Part shown: positions 25,123-34,444 of the stretch, one piece after another | How positions within the stretch are numbered: position 1 is the stretch's first letter | Layout: every line of letters starts with the position of its first letter | Virus record (IMG/VR): IMGVR_UViG_3300028844_003248 | Span: 1-64,000 of that record | Source: a virus | Strand: one strand, 5' to 3' | DNA: 64,000 bases | Notes under the pieces: generated by a model | Told to the model about the DNA's origin: nothing | What the model saw: the letters and a program-made list of their open reading frames with translations, nothing else | Databases searched by the model: none | Program-made: the position numbers and the translations under genes

Positions 25123-25808
25123 GTGAACTGTTGAAAATCTTTGATAAACATGACTGCGACAAGGGTAGTCGTAAGCACTTTTATAATGAGGTCTATGAAC
25201 CGCACTTTGAAAAGGTGAGAAACGATCCTATTAATATCTTAGAGATTGGTGTTTTTCTAGGAGAGAGCACTGCTGCTTTTCATGAGTATTTTCCTAATGC
25301 TAACATCTATGGCATCGACATTTTTGTTCGTACAAGTCCAGAAGATTTAGAAATCTTGAAAGAGGAGAGGGTTCATTTTATCAAAGGTGATTCGATGGAC
25401 CCAATGATTAAAACACAGATTGAAGAAGAATGGCCTGGAGTTAAGTTTGATATCATCATTGATGATGGTGCTCATTGGCCTGAAGCAAATCGTCTCACGT
25501 TTAAACACACAGCACCATTTTTGAAAGAAAAGGGTAAATATTTTGTTGAAGATGTTTGGCCTATTGATGAAATGGGTATTGAAGATATCAATCATTATTG
25601 GATTAAAAAGAACCCAGACCGTTACAGCCAGACTAGCTATAAAAAGTTTTTAAATGAGTTTTCCTTTGGATATATCAGTGAATGGTACGATGTGAGACAA
25701 AAGACCAAACTTTCAAGTCTCGTAAAAAGAGGTAAGGGTAATAAACCAGAGTGGATTTCTGACAGCACTATTATGTTGATCGAACATGACCATACCATTA
25801 CCATTTAA
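25119..25808 (+). CDS. SAM-dependent methyltransferase (MycE/CmcI-like)
   Basis: Start at ATG 25119 overlapping the upstream TGA, with GGAG upstream; ATG 25107 is an alternative. NILEIGVFLGESTAAF is the SAM-binding glycine loop, ANIYGIDIF the acidic strand II end, and FDIIIDDGAHWPE the metal-linked Asp pair found in sugar O-methyltransferases of antibiotic pathways. It probably methylates a sugar hydroxyl. 229 aa. Confidence 0.7.
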   Translation: MSELLKIFDKHDCDKGSRKHFYNEVYEPHFEKVRNDPINILEIGVFLGESTAAFHEYFPNANIYGIDIFVRTSPEDLEILKEERVHFIKGDSMDPMIKTQIEEEWPGVKFDIIIDDGAHWPEANRLTFKHTAPFLKEKGKYFVEDVWPIDEMGIEDINHYWIKKNPDRYSQTSYKKFLNEFSFGYISEWYDVRQKTKLSSLVKRGKGNKPEWISDSTIMLIEHDHTITI

Positions 25809-25857
25809 TATTGACAAACCATCATTAGAAAAGGTACTCGAAAGGACAAAGTATAGA

Positions 25858-26619
25858 ATGGACGCTTATATCATATCAATCACCAATAATCATGAGAGCA
25901 CAGTTGCGACTCGTAGACTTATGCTTTCTATCAAAGACAGTAGATCCGATATCAATGCGTTTATCTATGATGCAGTCATTCCAAGAAATCTAAAAGAAAA
26001 CATGAGTAAGGTATTTCCTCAGTCGAATGTCCTACCACCAATCTCGTACACATATCCTATCGAAGGATCTCGCTTTGACATGAAATCTGGAATGCAGTTG
26101 TCTGCATATCCCACAGCACATCTAGACAAGAGGATCTCGTGTTTCATGAGCCACTATAATCTATGGCTCAAGTGTGTGAAAGATGATAAGCCTATCATGA
26201 TTCTAGAGCACGATGCTCAGTTTACTCGTAGGTTTGAATGGGACAAGATAGAAGATAGATTCAATGGAGATATTCTTGCACTCAACTCACCAATGGGAGC
26301 TACGAGAAAAGCTACTCTTTACAATGAAAAAGTAAAGGAACTCGTTGAGAAAAAGGTAAGAATGCAGAAGAAGAAGAGTGACGTCAACGTAGTCCTAGTG
26401 CCGTGGATTGATGACAAGATTATTCCACAAGGATTGCCTGGGAATAGCGCATATATAATCAAACCAGCAGGGGCAAAGAAGCTGATCGAACTTACATCAG
26501 AGCATGGCATATGGCCTAATGATGCTCTGATGTGCAAACAGTTAATGCCAGGGAAACTCCAACAACTCTATCCCTTTGTAACAAAGGTACAGAAAATTGA
26601 TTCGCATACATCCAAATAA
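25858..26619 (+). CDS. GT25-type glycosyltransferase paralogue 2
   Basis: Start taken at ATG 25858 (MDAYIISIT, the usual GT25 opening, preceded by AAGGAC). ATG 25786 would add 24 residues and overlap the methyltransferase gene. SCFMSHYNLWLKCVKDD and IMILEHDA form the family block. LPGNSAYIIKPAGAKKLIE and the later NDALMC fit the nucleotide-sugar end. 253 aa. Confidence 0.65.
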   Translation: MDAYIISITNNHESTVATRRLMLSIKDSRSDINAFIYDAVIPRNLKENMSKVFPQSNVLPPISYTYPIEGSRFDMKSGMQLSAYPTAHLDKRISCFMSHYNLWLKCVKDDKPIMILEHDAQFTRRFEWDKIEDRFNGDILALNSPMGATRKATLYNEKVKELVEKKVRMQKKKSDVNVVLVPWIDDKIIPQGLPGNSAYIIKPAGAKKLIELTSEHGIWPNDALMCKQLMPGKLQQLYPFVTKVQKIDSHTSK

Positions 26620-27229
26620 GTACATTCTAATACACATACCCAAGAATGCTGGTACAAGTATAAGAGAGAATGCGGATGGAAGACTTATACATGCCATTCA
26701 GAAACAGAATGTAACAAAGACGGTTACACCAGATCACCTTAACTTCATGGTGCATCACTGCCCAGCGACCTATTTACATAGGCAGTTGAAATCACATCCA
26801 AAGGTAGCAGTGATTCGTAATCCTTGGTCAAGGCTTGTATCTCTGTATGAGCATGCTGATCATTTAAGAGAACATGGTGTCGGTGATTATTTTCAGAGAG
26901 AAAAGATCTCTTGGGATGAGTTTATAGATCGTATAGATAGTTACATTCAAACATCAGTATTCTACTACAATCATCCCTATGACCATTTCGCATCACAGTC
27001 TGATTGGTTGACGCCTGAGGTTAAGCTTCTCAGATACGAACATCTGTCAGAAGATTATGAAAAACTTTTTAAAACACCTTTGACAACGATTGCAAACAAA
27101 GGGGTTTACAAAGAACACTATACATGTTATTATAGTAAAAACCAAATCGAAAAAGTTCGAGAGTGGTTTAGATATGATATTTACAAGTTTGGGTGTGACT
27201 TTGAAACCACGGCAAGGAACATAAGATGA
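26597..27229 (+). CDS. Sulfotransferase-family protein 2 (TTG start)
   Basis: 210 aa. ILIHIPKNAGTSIREN gives the phosphosulfate loop and VAVIRNPWSRLVSLYE the 3'-phosphate motif. No ATG precedes the P-loop in frame, so TTG 26597 (after AAAGG) is the likely start, overlapping the GT25 gene by 23 nt. Only distantly similar to the first sulfotransferase outside the two motifs. Confidence 0.7.
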   Translation: MIRIHPNKYILIHIPKNAGTSIRENADGRLIHAIQKQNVTKTVTPDHLNFMVHHCPATYLHRQLKSHPKVAVIRNPWSRLVSLYEHADHLREHGVGDYFQREKISWDEFIDRIDSYIQTSVFYYNHPYDHFASQSDWLTPEVKLLRYEHLSEDYEKLFKTPLTTIANKGVYKEHYTCYYSKNQIEKVREWFRYDIYKFGCDFETTARNIR

Positions 27230-27876
27230 GAAAAGCATACGTCATTACTATTCTCGATAATGAGAGATCCGTACAAGTGGCTGAACGGTGTATCAAGTCT
27301 GGTAAAAAACATGGACTTGAAATAGAAAAATGGAAAGCATATACACCAAACCGTGATCTGATAAATCGAGTTGCTTCTTTTGGTATCGACCCACGAGCAT
27401 TTGATGAGGTGTACTCTCGTACAGATAACTGTATGGCGGCATTTTTATCACACTATTCTTTGTGGGCGAAGGCTGTGAGGGAGAAGATCGATGTACTGAT
27501 CTTTGAGCACGATGCCGTGATAGTGAACGAAATCCCAGAAGTCAATGGTTACCAAGGGTGCATTACATTTGGAAAACCGTCATACGGTCAATACAACATC
27601 CCTAGATATCTGGGTGTACAAGAACTACAGCATAAGAGATATTTTGGTGGAGCACATGCCTATCAAGTATCGTGGCAAGCAGCCGAGGTTCTGATTAAGA
27701 AGGCAAAGAGCAAAGCGGCACCTACAGACGTTTTCCTTCACTTAGATAATTTTAGATTCCTACAAGAGTATTATCCATGGCCTGTTGAAGCAAGAGATAA
27801 CTTCAGCACAATCCAAGTTGAAAGAGGATGTTTGTCAAAGCACCAATACAATAAGGAAACCTATGACATTATCTAA
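27226..27876 (+). CDS. GT25-type glycosyltransferase paralogue 3
   Basis: 216 aa. MRKAYVITILDN opening, AAFLSHYSLWAKAVREK and VLIFEHDAVIV match the family-25 block, again with EHD. YQVSWQAAEVLIKKAKS corresponds to the C-terminal nucleotide-sugar pocket. Overlaps neighbours by 4 and 14 nt. Confidence 0.62.
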   Translation: MRKAYVITILDNERSVQVAERCIKSGKKHGLEIEKWKAYTPNRDLINRVASFGIDPRAFDEVYSRTDNCMAAFLSHYSLWAKAVREKIDVLIFEHDAVIVNEIPEVNGYQGCITFGKPSYGQYNIPRYLGVQELQHKRYFGGAHAYQVSWQAAEVLIKKAKSKAAPTDVFLHLDNFRFLQEYYPWPVEARDNFSTIQVERGCLSKHQYNKETYDII

Positions 27877-28504
27877 GCGAACATTTATGACAGGAGTTGA
27901 CAAGACCACTCAGTGGATGCTGCCATGGTTTATGAAAAACTTCAAGAAGCATAACAAAAAAGAAAAGATTGTTGTGTACGATTTTGGTATGACGCCTGAT
28001 ATGGCTGGTCAGTACGGTGCAGTGGAACTGAAAACAGTGGCAAGAGGTTGGTTCAAGAAACCAGCAGCGATGCTACATCAGAGTAAACTCTCAGAGAAAA
28101 CATGTTGGATTGATTCTGACTGTGAGGTGTTGGGTGACGTATCTGGCATATGGGATTGCATTGTACCAAACAAACTACTCATGGTTGAGGATAAACCTTG
28201 GTCAACACGTAAAGGAATTAAGTGGCACAACTCTGGTGTGGTAGGATTTGAAGGCACACCACAGATTCTTAGAGAATGGGAACACCAGTGTGCCGTACCA
28301 GCACAGTCTGGAGACCAAGAGGTGTTGCATCATATGATTGGTGACAACGATATAATGAAAATGGGTCTTATTGAAGATTTGCCTAATAAATACAACGTAC
28401 TCCGATTACAGAAGACAGATAAAACGGAGCCGAAAGAAAAACTCATTTTGCACCACACAGGCAGAAAAGGTAAACTGCATATCGAAAGGTTGATTAATGG
28501 CTAG
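27863..28504 (+). CDS. GT-A-like glycosyltransferase, 213 aa
   Basis: Start ATG 27863 with AAGGAAACCT upstream; the frame from 27785 lies inside the GT25 gene. CWIDSDCEVLGD holds a DxD motif and KWHNSGVVGFEG a later substrate-loop pattern, as in GT8-like enzymes. HHTGRKGKL near the end is a typical C-terminal His. Substrate unknown. Confidence 0.55.
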   Translation: MTLSKRTFMTGVDKTTQWMLPWFMKNFKKHNKKEKIVVYDFGMTPDMAGQYGAVELKTVARGWFKKPAAMLHQSKLSEKTCWIDSDCEVLGDVSGIWDCIVPNKLLMVEDKPWSTRKGIKWHNSGVVGFEGTPQILREWEHQCAVPAQSGDQEVLHHMIGDNDIMKMGLIEDLPNKYNVLRLQKTDKTEPKEKLILHHTGRKGKLHIERLING

Positions 28505-29099
28505 AACAGCACATATTATTGGAAATGGTGATAGAGCAGGAATGTTCAAGCAACCTCAAAAAGGTATCAAGATCACGTGTAACCTTCCTCCATTTAGTGT
28601 CGAAGGAGCATATGCAACGTGCCTTGTAGATTTCAAGATTATGCATGCCATGCATCTACAAGAGATTGCCATTCCTGGAGATTGGATCTTGGGGTTCAGA
28701 CCACACAAATACTTAGAGATGAACCCAGATCTTCGTATTCGATGGGCTTCTCAAATCCGAGATTACTTCACTGATAAACCACCATATGCTCCAACACTCA
28801 CTGATTGGAACTGTGGTCACATGGCTACACGATATGCTTGCCATCCAAATAAGATTGGTGCCGATACCATTCACATGTATGGGTTTGATTCTATCTTTGA
28901 TATGAACCTCAAGAGTTGTTCAGATTTCTACTTGAACAGCGATAGATCTGATATGAACCAAGTAAGGCTGGCTGATAACTGGCGTCCTATCTGGGTAAAG
29001 CTATTCGAAGAGTTTCCAGACAAGCAGTTTGTTCTGCACCACAATCATACTAAAGCTAGAATTAATCTACCAGAGAATGTTGAAATTGTCACAAAATGA
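28497..29099 (+). CDS. GT42/MptE-like Rossmann protein, 200 aa
   Basis: AHIIGNGDRAG at the N-terminus resembles the GNGPS loop of GT42 sialyltransferases and the related MptE-like fold. CLVDFKIMH and ADTIHMYGFDSIFD match later strands of that fold. Given a KDO-type module in the same island, a nonulosonic- or ulosonic-acid transferase is an attractive but unproven idea. Confidence 0.45.
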   Translation: MARTAHIIGNGDRAGMFKQPQKGIKITCNLPPFSVEGAYATCLVDFKIMHAMHLQEIAIPGDWILGFRPHKYLEMNPDLRIRWASQIRDYFTDKPPYAPTLTDWNCGHMATRYACHPNKIGADTIHMYGFDSIFDMNLKSCSDFYLNSDRSDMNQVRLADNWRPIWVKLFEEFPDKQFVLHHNHTKARINLPENVEIVTK

Positions 29100-31039
29100 T
29101 AAGAGTGCTATACTCTAATCCTGCCGCTGAAGAAAGGCAGATATGGTTGCCCTATGCGTGGGGTAGATTTAGAGAGTATTGCGACTACCAAAGTAAACAC
29201 GATCTAACGCAAGTAAACTGGCTACCACCTCTCATCGAAGGTTGGTTTGATGTGGATCGACTTATAGAAGAGCACGACCTAAAAAATGTTGATGTACTAC
29301 TATTATCTTTCTATGTCTGGAACGAAGAGCGACAACTGGAAATCGCCAAGAGAGCAAGAGCGGCAAACCCTAATGTCCTTATTCTTGCTGGTGGACCACA
29401 AGCCCAATACAGACCACACCAGAACACAAAAGCATACGAAGTCTGTGATTGGATCACTCCTTGGGAAGGTGAAGATGTTCTTGCAGAGGTTCTTTATCAA
29501 AAAGTAAATAGGCAGATAGTCAACCATAATCTACTTGTCGATCCTAAAAATCCTGTAGATCAAGTCAAAGCGAAACGGCTCTTTTTAAAAGAGTTTCGAT
29601 CTCCATATAAGCTGTACTGGAATGAATATGTCCAGATAGGTAAAACTATTAAAGAGAGACATGGTAAGATTTTTACGATGTGGGAAACAAATAGAGGTTG
29701 CCCATATAAATGTGCATTCTGTGATTGGGGTTCTGCTACGTCAGATAAGATTCGTAGACTGACTGAAGATACCGTCATGGAAGACCTTGAGGCATTCTCA
29801 AAACTAGGTGTCACCTATGTGTTCAATGCCGATGCTAACTTTGGTATATTCAAGGATGATATCAAGTACATTGAGAGAGCGGTAGAACTGAAGAAGACTA
29901 CAGGCTATCCACAAGAGATTCAATTTTCGGCAGCGAAGAACAAGAAAGAGGTAAGCAACCAAGCACACAAGATTCTGTATGAAGCCAACATGTGTAATGG
30001 TGCTCAGATATCCTATCAACATACAGACGATGCTGTACTTGATGCTATTGACCGTTCTAATATCAAGCAAGACAAGCTGCAAGAAGAACTGAACGAAGCT
30101 TTCAAGAACAATATCCCTCTTGTTGGCGTATCCATCTTAGGGAATCCAGGTGACACAGTAGAGAAGTGGAAACACAATCTTGGCTATATGCTGGAGATTG
30201 GGTTTCATCATGATCTACGTGTCCATGATTTTATGTTATTACCGAATGCTCCAGCAGCAGATCCAGAATATATTGACAAGTATGGTATCAAGACCACTCG
30301 CTTGAGAAATGAGAACTCTACATTCAGAACTCTATATCACTCTGAGTTCGTCACAGAAACCAATACGTATTCTAAGGATGACTATGCTGATATGCAAGCA
30401 TTCACACAGTTCTTGATTGGATTTCACATACTCAATGTGAGTAAGTTTGTGGCACACTTTGCTCGACATTATTACACTATTGATTATGCAACTTTTTATA
30501 GTAAGCTATCTCAGATGCCTACATGCCAGAGGATATATAATGAGGTAAAGGATCATATGAAGAAGTACGTGGCACATGAGGTTGACTCGAAAGCCATGGT
30601 GTTTCGTGGAAGTAAAATACCAGCAGATGTGTATGTGAAATATAGAGCGGTAGAGAACCTTGCTGACATTCTAAATGAGATTGTTGATCTGATGCTAGAA
30701 CTGACTCCTCTGTCCGAAGATAAGATGAGAGATATGGTAAAGGCACAATACATGACAATCGTTTCATGGAGAAAGCCAAAACCTCTCACGATGAAATATA
30801 ACTTCAGTGAGATCTTTAATATGCTCAACAACCTAATCCCAGGCGAACGGAGCAATCTGATGGACATCCAACCAAACGAACGAGAGGTTGAAATAAATAC
30901 ATTTAAAGTGAGCACTCAGTTCGAGGAGAACTTGCTAGAGTTCTTCGACTATGAAAGATTTAAAAACTTATTCGACCTCAAAAATCAACCGAATAAACGT
31001 GAGGGTATGTCTCACTATCCACAGTCACTGGAGTTATAA
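29096..31039 (+). CDS. Cobalamin-binding-type radical SAM enzyme, 647 aa
   Basis: Residues about 50-150 form a B12-binding-like Rossmann domain (VDVLLLSFYVW, VLILAGGPQAQ). C202, C206 and C209 (GCPYKCAFCDWG) bind the 4Fe-4S cluster. The roughly 400 remaining residues hold the barrel and a helical C-terminal domain. Enzymes of this class methylate unactivated carbon or rearrange small molecules. It starts the unit with the aminotransferase and carbamoyltransferase (stop-start overlaps). Confidence 0.78.
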   Translation: MIRVLYSNPAAEERQIWLPYAWGRFREYCDYQSKHDLTQVNWLPPLIEGWFDVDRLIEEHDLKNVDVLLLSFYVWNEERQLEIAKRARAANPNVLILAGGPQAQYRPHQNTKAYEVCDWITPWEGEDVLAEVLYQKVNRQIVNHNLLVDPKNPVDQVKAKRLFLKEFRSPYKLYWNEYVQIGKTIKERHGKIFTMWETNRGCPYKCAFCDWGSATSDKIRRLTEDTVMEDLEAFSKLGVTYVFNADANFGIFKDDIKYIERAVELKKTTGYPQEIQFSAAKNKKEVSNQAHKILYEANMCNGAQISYQHTDDAVLDAIDRSNIKQDKLQEELNEAFKNNIPLVGVSILGNPGDTVEKWKHNLGYMLEIGFHHDLRVHDFMLLPNAPAADPEYIDKYGIKTTRLRNENSTFRTLYHSEFVTETNTYSKDDYADMQAFTQFLIGFHILNVSKFVAHFARHYYTIDYATFYSKLSQMPTCQRIYNEVKDHMKKYVAHEVDSKAMVFRGSKIPADVYVKYRAVENLADILNEIVDLMLELTPLSEDKMRDMVKAQYMTIVSWRKPKPLTMKYNFSEIFNMLNNLIPGERSNLMDIQPNEREVEINTFKVSTQFEENLLEFFDYERFKNLFDLKNQPNKREGMSHYPQSLEL

Positions 31040-32214
31040 TGAAAAAAGAGATGACATTCTGGAGAGACTCCATTGAGAAACAGAATGACCACACTCATAT
31101 AAAGCACATGCACAAGTGGACCTTCACCACTGAGGGGGGTAAAGAATACCTCGATCTGGCATGGGGAAATACTGCACCTTTGGGATCACAGAATAGTAGA
31201 ATGGCACAAGCCGTTCATGAAGCTGTTTATCACTATACAAGACTTCCATCTACACGTGGTCTCACGAACCACATGCAAGAAGAGTTGAGTACATTCTTGT
31301 GCAAAGACGATTGGGCAGGCTATACTTGGGCTTTGTCTGGATCTGATGCTGTAGATCAAGCAATCATTATTGCCGATGAGTATTGGAAGACATTGAATAA
31401 AGTAAAGCCAAGCATCGTGTCTATGAGTCCTAGCTACCATGGAAACACATATCTTTCTAGATCCATGGGTGATATGAATGTTCCTTTGGGAAGAATGTCT
31501 CGTACAAGATTACTCAAACCTATCGAAGGTATGGGAGTAGAAGAAGAGAAGAAAATGTTGTTCAGATTGGAACGAGAGTTCAAGTCTGGCGATGTTGGTT
31601 CCTTCATTATCGAACCAGTAATGGTGCATGCTGGGGTTCTGTACCTATCAAACTTCGCTTGGATTAACATCCGCAGATTGTGCAACGAATACAAGGTTAT
31701 TCTCATTACTGACGATATATCTTCTGGCTGTGGAAAACTTGGATCTTGGCATTCTACACACACCGCACAGCATGGAGTGCAGAGTGACATAAACATCTTA
31801 GGCAAAGCTTTGACAGGGGGATACGCTCCACTTGCCATGACCTTCTCAAGAGACTTCATTTGGGAGAGGGTTGGAACGAGGTGCATGTTTGGAAACAGCC
31901 ACTATCCGTTTATGGGTGGAGTAGCTGCTGCCCTAGAGTACATAAAGATCGTCGAAGAGCAGTTTTTGTTCTACAAGGTAGTGAAGGATAAGAAGCGTAT
32001 GGTAACACATATGTTACCAAGTAACACCAACTCCATAGGACTACTCAATCATATATATTTTGATGAGCCGAAACACTACAAAGAAATACTGGAAGCTGGT
32101 ATATTCACACCAGTAAGAGAAGACAAAGTAAGTGGTCTGAGATTTGTAATACCTATCGGTGCTGACGAAGAATACTGGAATAAACTACTTCCTAGATTAG
32201 AAAGATTGCTATGA
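31039..32214 (+). CDS. Class III PLP-dependent aminotransferase
   Basis: 391 aa. LSGSDAVDQAI and SYHGNTYLSRS fit the phosphate-binding and substrate loops. LITDDISSG includes the pyridine-binding Asp225, and K256 in LGKALTGGYAPL is the PLP lysine. It is closest in layout to glutamate-1-semialdehyde/ornithine-type enzymes. It may install an amino group on a sugar or polyketide-like intermediate; the substrate is unknown. Confidence 0.82.
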   Translation: MKKEMTFWRDSIEKQNDHTHIKHMHKWTFTTEGGKEYLDLAWGNTAPLGSQNSRMAQAVHEAVYHYTRLPSTRGLTNHMQEELSTFLCKDDWAGYTWALSGSDAVDQAIIIADEYWKTLNKVKPSIVSMSPSYHGNTYLSRSMGDMNVPLGRMSRTRLLKPIEGMGVEEEKKMLFRLEREFKSGDVGSFIIEPVMVHAGVLYLSNFAWINIRRLCNEYKVILITDDISSGCGKLGSWHSTHTAQHGVQSDINILGKALTGGYAPLAMTFSRDFIWERVGTRCMFGNSHYPFMGGVAAALEYIKIVEEQFLFYKVVKDKKRMVTHMLPSNTNSIGLLNHIYFDEPKHYKEILEAGIFTPVREDKVSGLRFVIPIGADEEYWNKLLPRLERLL

Positions 32215-33722
32215 GATACTGTGGATATTCGGAACTCTTTCATGACGCTGGACTTGCGTTCGTAGAAGATGGTGAGATAGAACTGGCTGTTCATGCAGAA
32301 AGGTTTTCTGGCATGAAATTTGATCACAGTCTGACACAAGAGATGTTTGACATGATTCGTTGGATGGATCATGTTACGTTCTATGAAGATCATGATCTAA
32401 GAAACAAGTCAATATATCATAAAGGTGCCATATCAAGCTTTAGTCATGATGTTTGGATTGATGCTATGTTCCGACCTGTAAGCAATGGTAATCTACAAAA
32501 TCAAAACAACATATCGAGTAGTCTTGTCTATGATGATTGTATTACCCACCACCAAAGTCATGCAGCAATGGCATACTATACCAGACCTTGGGAATCATCT
32601 GAGGACACCGTAATACTTACCATTGATGGTATGGGAGAAGCACAATCAGTTTGCATTTATGACCATAACTTGAAACTACTGGACCACTGGAACAACCCAA
32701 AAAGTATTGGAGTTTACTATACACAAACAGTCAAATCTACTGGCTATAGAACGATGGAAGATGAGTATGTGATTATGGGACTTTCTGCTTACGGCAACAA
32801 TGAGTGGGGAGATGAGTTCATAAAGAAGTTTGATGCGCTACCACCGTATGACCCAGATGAGCCTGATATTACTACACGGATGATGTACGAGTCCATGCGT
32901 CAACATTGTAGGTGGATTCATAACCGAATCAAAAAATCCAGCCACGAAAATTCTGCTGCATCAATACAGAAGTTTGCCGAACACTTTATCATTGATCGAG
33001 TGATCGAGGCACGAAAATATGGTAAGAAGTTATGCTATGGGGGCGGCGTTGCTCAAAACGTTATTGCCAACTCTATGATAAAAGAACTGGGTATTTTTGA
33101 CGATATCTGGATTGCGCCTTCTCCTACTGATGCTGGATCTGCACTTGGTGCAGCAGCACACTCATACTGCACTGCAACAGGGAATACTAGGATCAACTGG
33201 AAAAACTCCTTCCTTGGCACAGAGATAGAGGGAGATCCGAATCCCAAAGCCATAGTCGAATACATACTCGAACACAAGGTATGTGGACTTGCTACAGGTA
33301 AGGCAGAGTATGGTCCAAGAGCACTTGGTAACAGAAGCTTGATTGCAGATGTGAGGTATGACGTCAAGGATACGGTCAATGAAATCAAACGCAGACAGAA
33401 GTTCAGACCGTTTGCCCCTGCAATCATGGAAGAGTTTGTTGATGACTATTTTGATGGTCCAACGAATGAATACATGCAGTACCAAGCAAAGGCTTTACAC
33501 GACTATAAGTCAGTGACACACGTTGATGGCACAGCAAGAGTTCAAGTCGTCAAGAAGGATTGCGGCACAGTTCTCAGATCCGTTCTAGAAGAGTACTACG
33601 AAAAGACAGGAGTACCAATGCTGTTGAATACCTCATTGAATATTAGAGGGAAGCCTATGGTCAACACAATGAAGGATGCTCGACGTTGGCAAGCCAAGTA
33701 TGGCGTCAAAGTCTTCTCTTGA
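32211..33722 (+). CDS. NodU/CmcH-family carbamoyltransferase
   Basis: 503 aa. HHQSHAAMAYYTRPW, ILTIDGMGE, LCYGGGVAQNVIAN and EYGPRALGNRSLIADV are hallmark segments of O-carbamoyltransferases (NodU, TobZ), which use carbamoyl phosphate and ATP to carbamoylate sugars or antibiotics. The C-terminal TsaD-like half appears complete (KFRPFAPAIMEE). Overlaps the aminotransferase by 4 nt and is last in its unit. Confidence 0.85.
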   Translation: MRYCGYSELFHDAGLAFVEDGEIELAVHAERFSGMKFDHSLTQEMFDMIRWMDHVTFYEDHDLRNKSIYHKGAISSFSHDVWIDAMFRPVSNGNLQNQNNISSSLVYDDCITHHQSHAAMAYYTRPWESSEDTVILTIDGMGEAQSVCIYDHNLKLLDHWNNPKSIGVYYTQTVKSTGYRTMEDEYVIMGLSAYGNNEWGDEFIKKFDALPPYDPDEPDITTRMMYESMRQHCRWIHNRIKKSSHENSAASIQKFAEHFIIDRVIEARKYGKKLCYGGGVAQNVIANSMIKELGIFDDIWIAPSPTDAGSALGAAAHSYCTATGNTRINWKNSFLGTEIEGDPNPKAIVEYILEHKVCGLATGKAEYGPRALGNRSLIADVRYDVKDTVNEIKRRQKFRPFAPAIMEEFVDDYFDGPTNEYMQYQAKALHDYKSVTHVDGTARVQVVKKDCGTVLRSVLEEYYEKTGVPMLLNTSLNIRGKPMVNTMKDARRWQAKYGVKVFS

Positions 33723-33747
33723 CAGTAAGTAGAATTTACGCTATACT
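33719..33747 (+). promoter_or_regulatory. Sigma70-type promoter
   Basis: TTGACA (33719-33724) overlaps the carbamoyltransferase stop; 17 bp ending in CGC, then TATACT (33742-33747). It drives the small genes from 33781. Confidence 0.65.
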
Positions 33748-33780
33748 GTAAAAACTAGAAAATTACTATGGAGCGTAAAA

Positions 33781-33933
33781 ATGACTGAACCATTTAGTAT
33801 AGATAAGCTTATGAATGATGTAGCAGAATGGCACGGCATCACATATAAGGAACTACGACGTCGGATGACTGAAGACTGTGAGCCATTGGTACATCAATAC
33901 TATATCGGAAAGTATGGACCCGATCCCTTCTAA
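33781..33933 (+). CDS. Small protein, 50 aa
   Basis: Follows the promoter, with a GGAG ribosome-binding site. MTEPFSIDKLMNDVAEWHGI then YKELRRRMTEDCEP: mixed helical, no motif. Placement and signals support expression; function unknown. Confidence 0.5.
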   Translation: MTEPFSIDKLMNDVAEWHGITYKELRRRMTEDCEPLVHQYYIGKYGPDPF

Positions 33934-33947
33934 TGATTGGACAATAG

Positions 33948-34184
33948 ATGATCACTAACGAGATGGAGTATGACGAAACCATTATTACTGTTATGGATGA
34001 TGATGGCTTGTATGAAGATGTACAAGTCTTCTTAGATGACAATGAGGTTTATATCAGGCAATATAATGAGGTTGACGATAAACATGATCTAGTGGTCATG
34101 AGTTGTGAAATGTACTTGCAGATGTTGAGTGCAATGAAGCTACCAGAGGGTATGTTTAAGTTTGAGTTTAAAGATAAACCTTGA
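33948..34184 (+). CDS. Small acidic protein, 78 aa
   Basis: Acidic, beta-alternating sequence (ETIITVMDDDGLYEDVQVFLDD). No recognised family. Its stop overlaps the -35 of the next promoter. Confidence 0.5.
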   Translation: MITNEMEYDETIITVMDDDGLYEDVQVFLDDNEVYIRQYNEVDDKHDLVVMSCEMYLQMLSAMKLPEGMFKFEFKDKP

Positions 34185-34209
34185 CAAGCAGCGAATCGTT
34201 TGCTATAAT
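34181..34209 (+). promoter_or_regulatory. CGAATC-class promoter
   Basis: TTGACA (34181-34186), 17-bp spacer with GCGAATCG and TGC before TATAAT (34204-34209). One of the best examples of the spacer motif. Confidence 0.75.
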
Positions 34210-34234
34210 GGTATTATAGCAAAGGAGTTTTATA

Positions 34235-34435
34235 ATGCTTACACTGAAACTGTTCAACAAGAACATCACTAACATTGAGGTTGATGGTATCGATATGAGT
34301 GACTATCCTAAATTTTGTGATGCCTATATCGAGTCTGCTTTGGTCGATGGTGTAGAAGCCACTGAAGCAGAACTTGAGGATATGAATGAATGTGGTGAGT
34401 TCCTATACGAAGCAATCCATCACGCAATCCATTAA
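34235..34435 (+). CDS. Small acidic protein, 66 aa
   Basis: AAAGGAG precedes the ATG. It has the N-terminal LKLFNKNITNIEVDGID then an acidic helical half ending in HHAIH. Similar short proteins occur widely in phages with no known role. Confidence 0.5.
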   Translation: MLTLKLFNKNITNIEVDGIDMSDYPKFCDAYIESALVDGVEATEAELEDMNECGEFLYEAIHHAIH

Positions 34436-34444
34436 AGGTGAACC

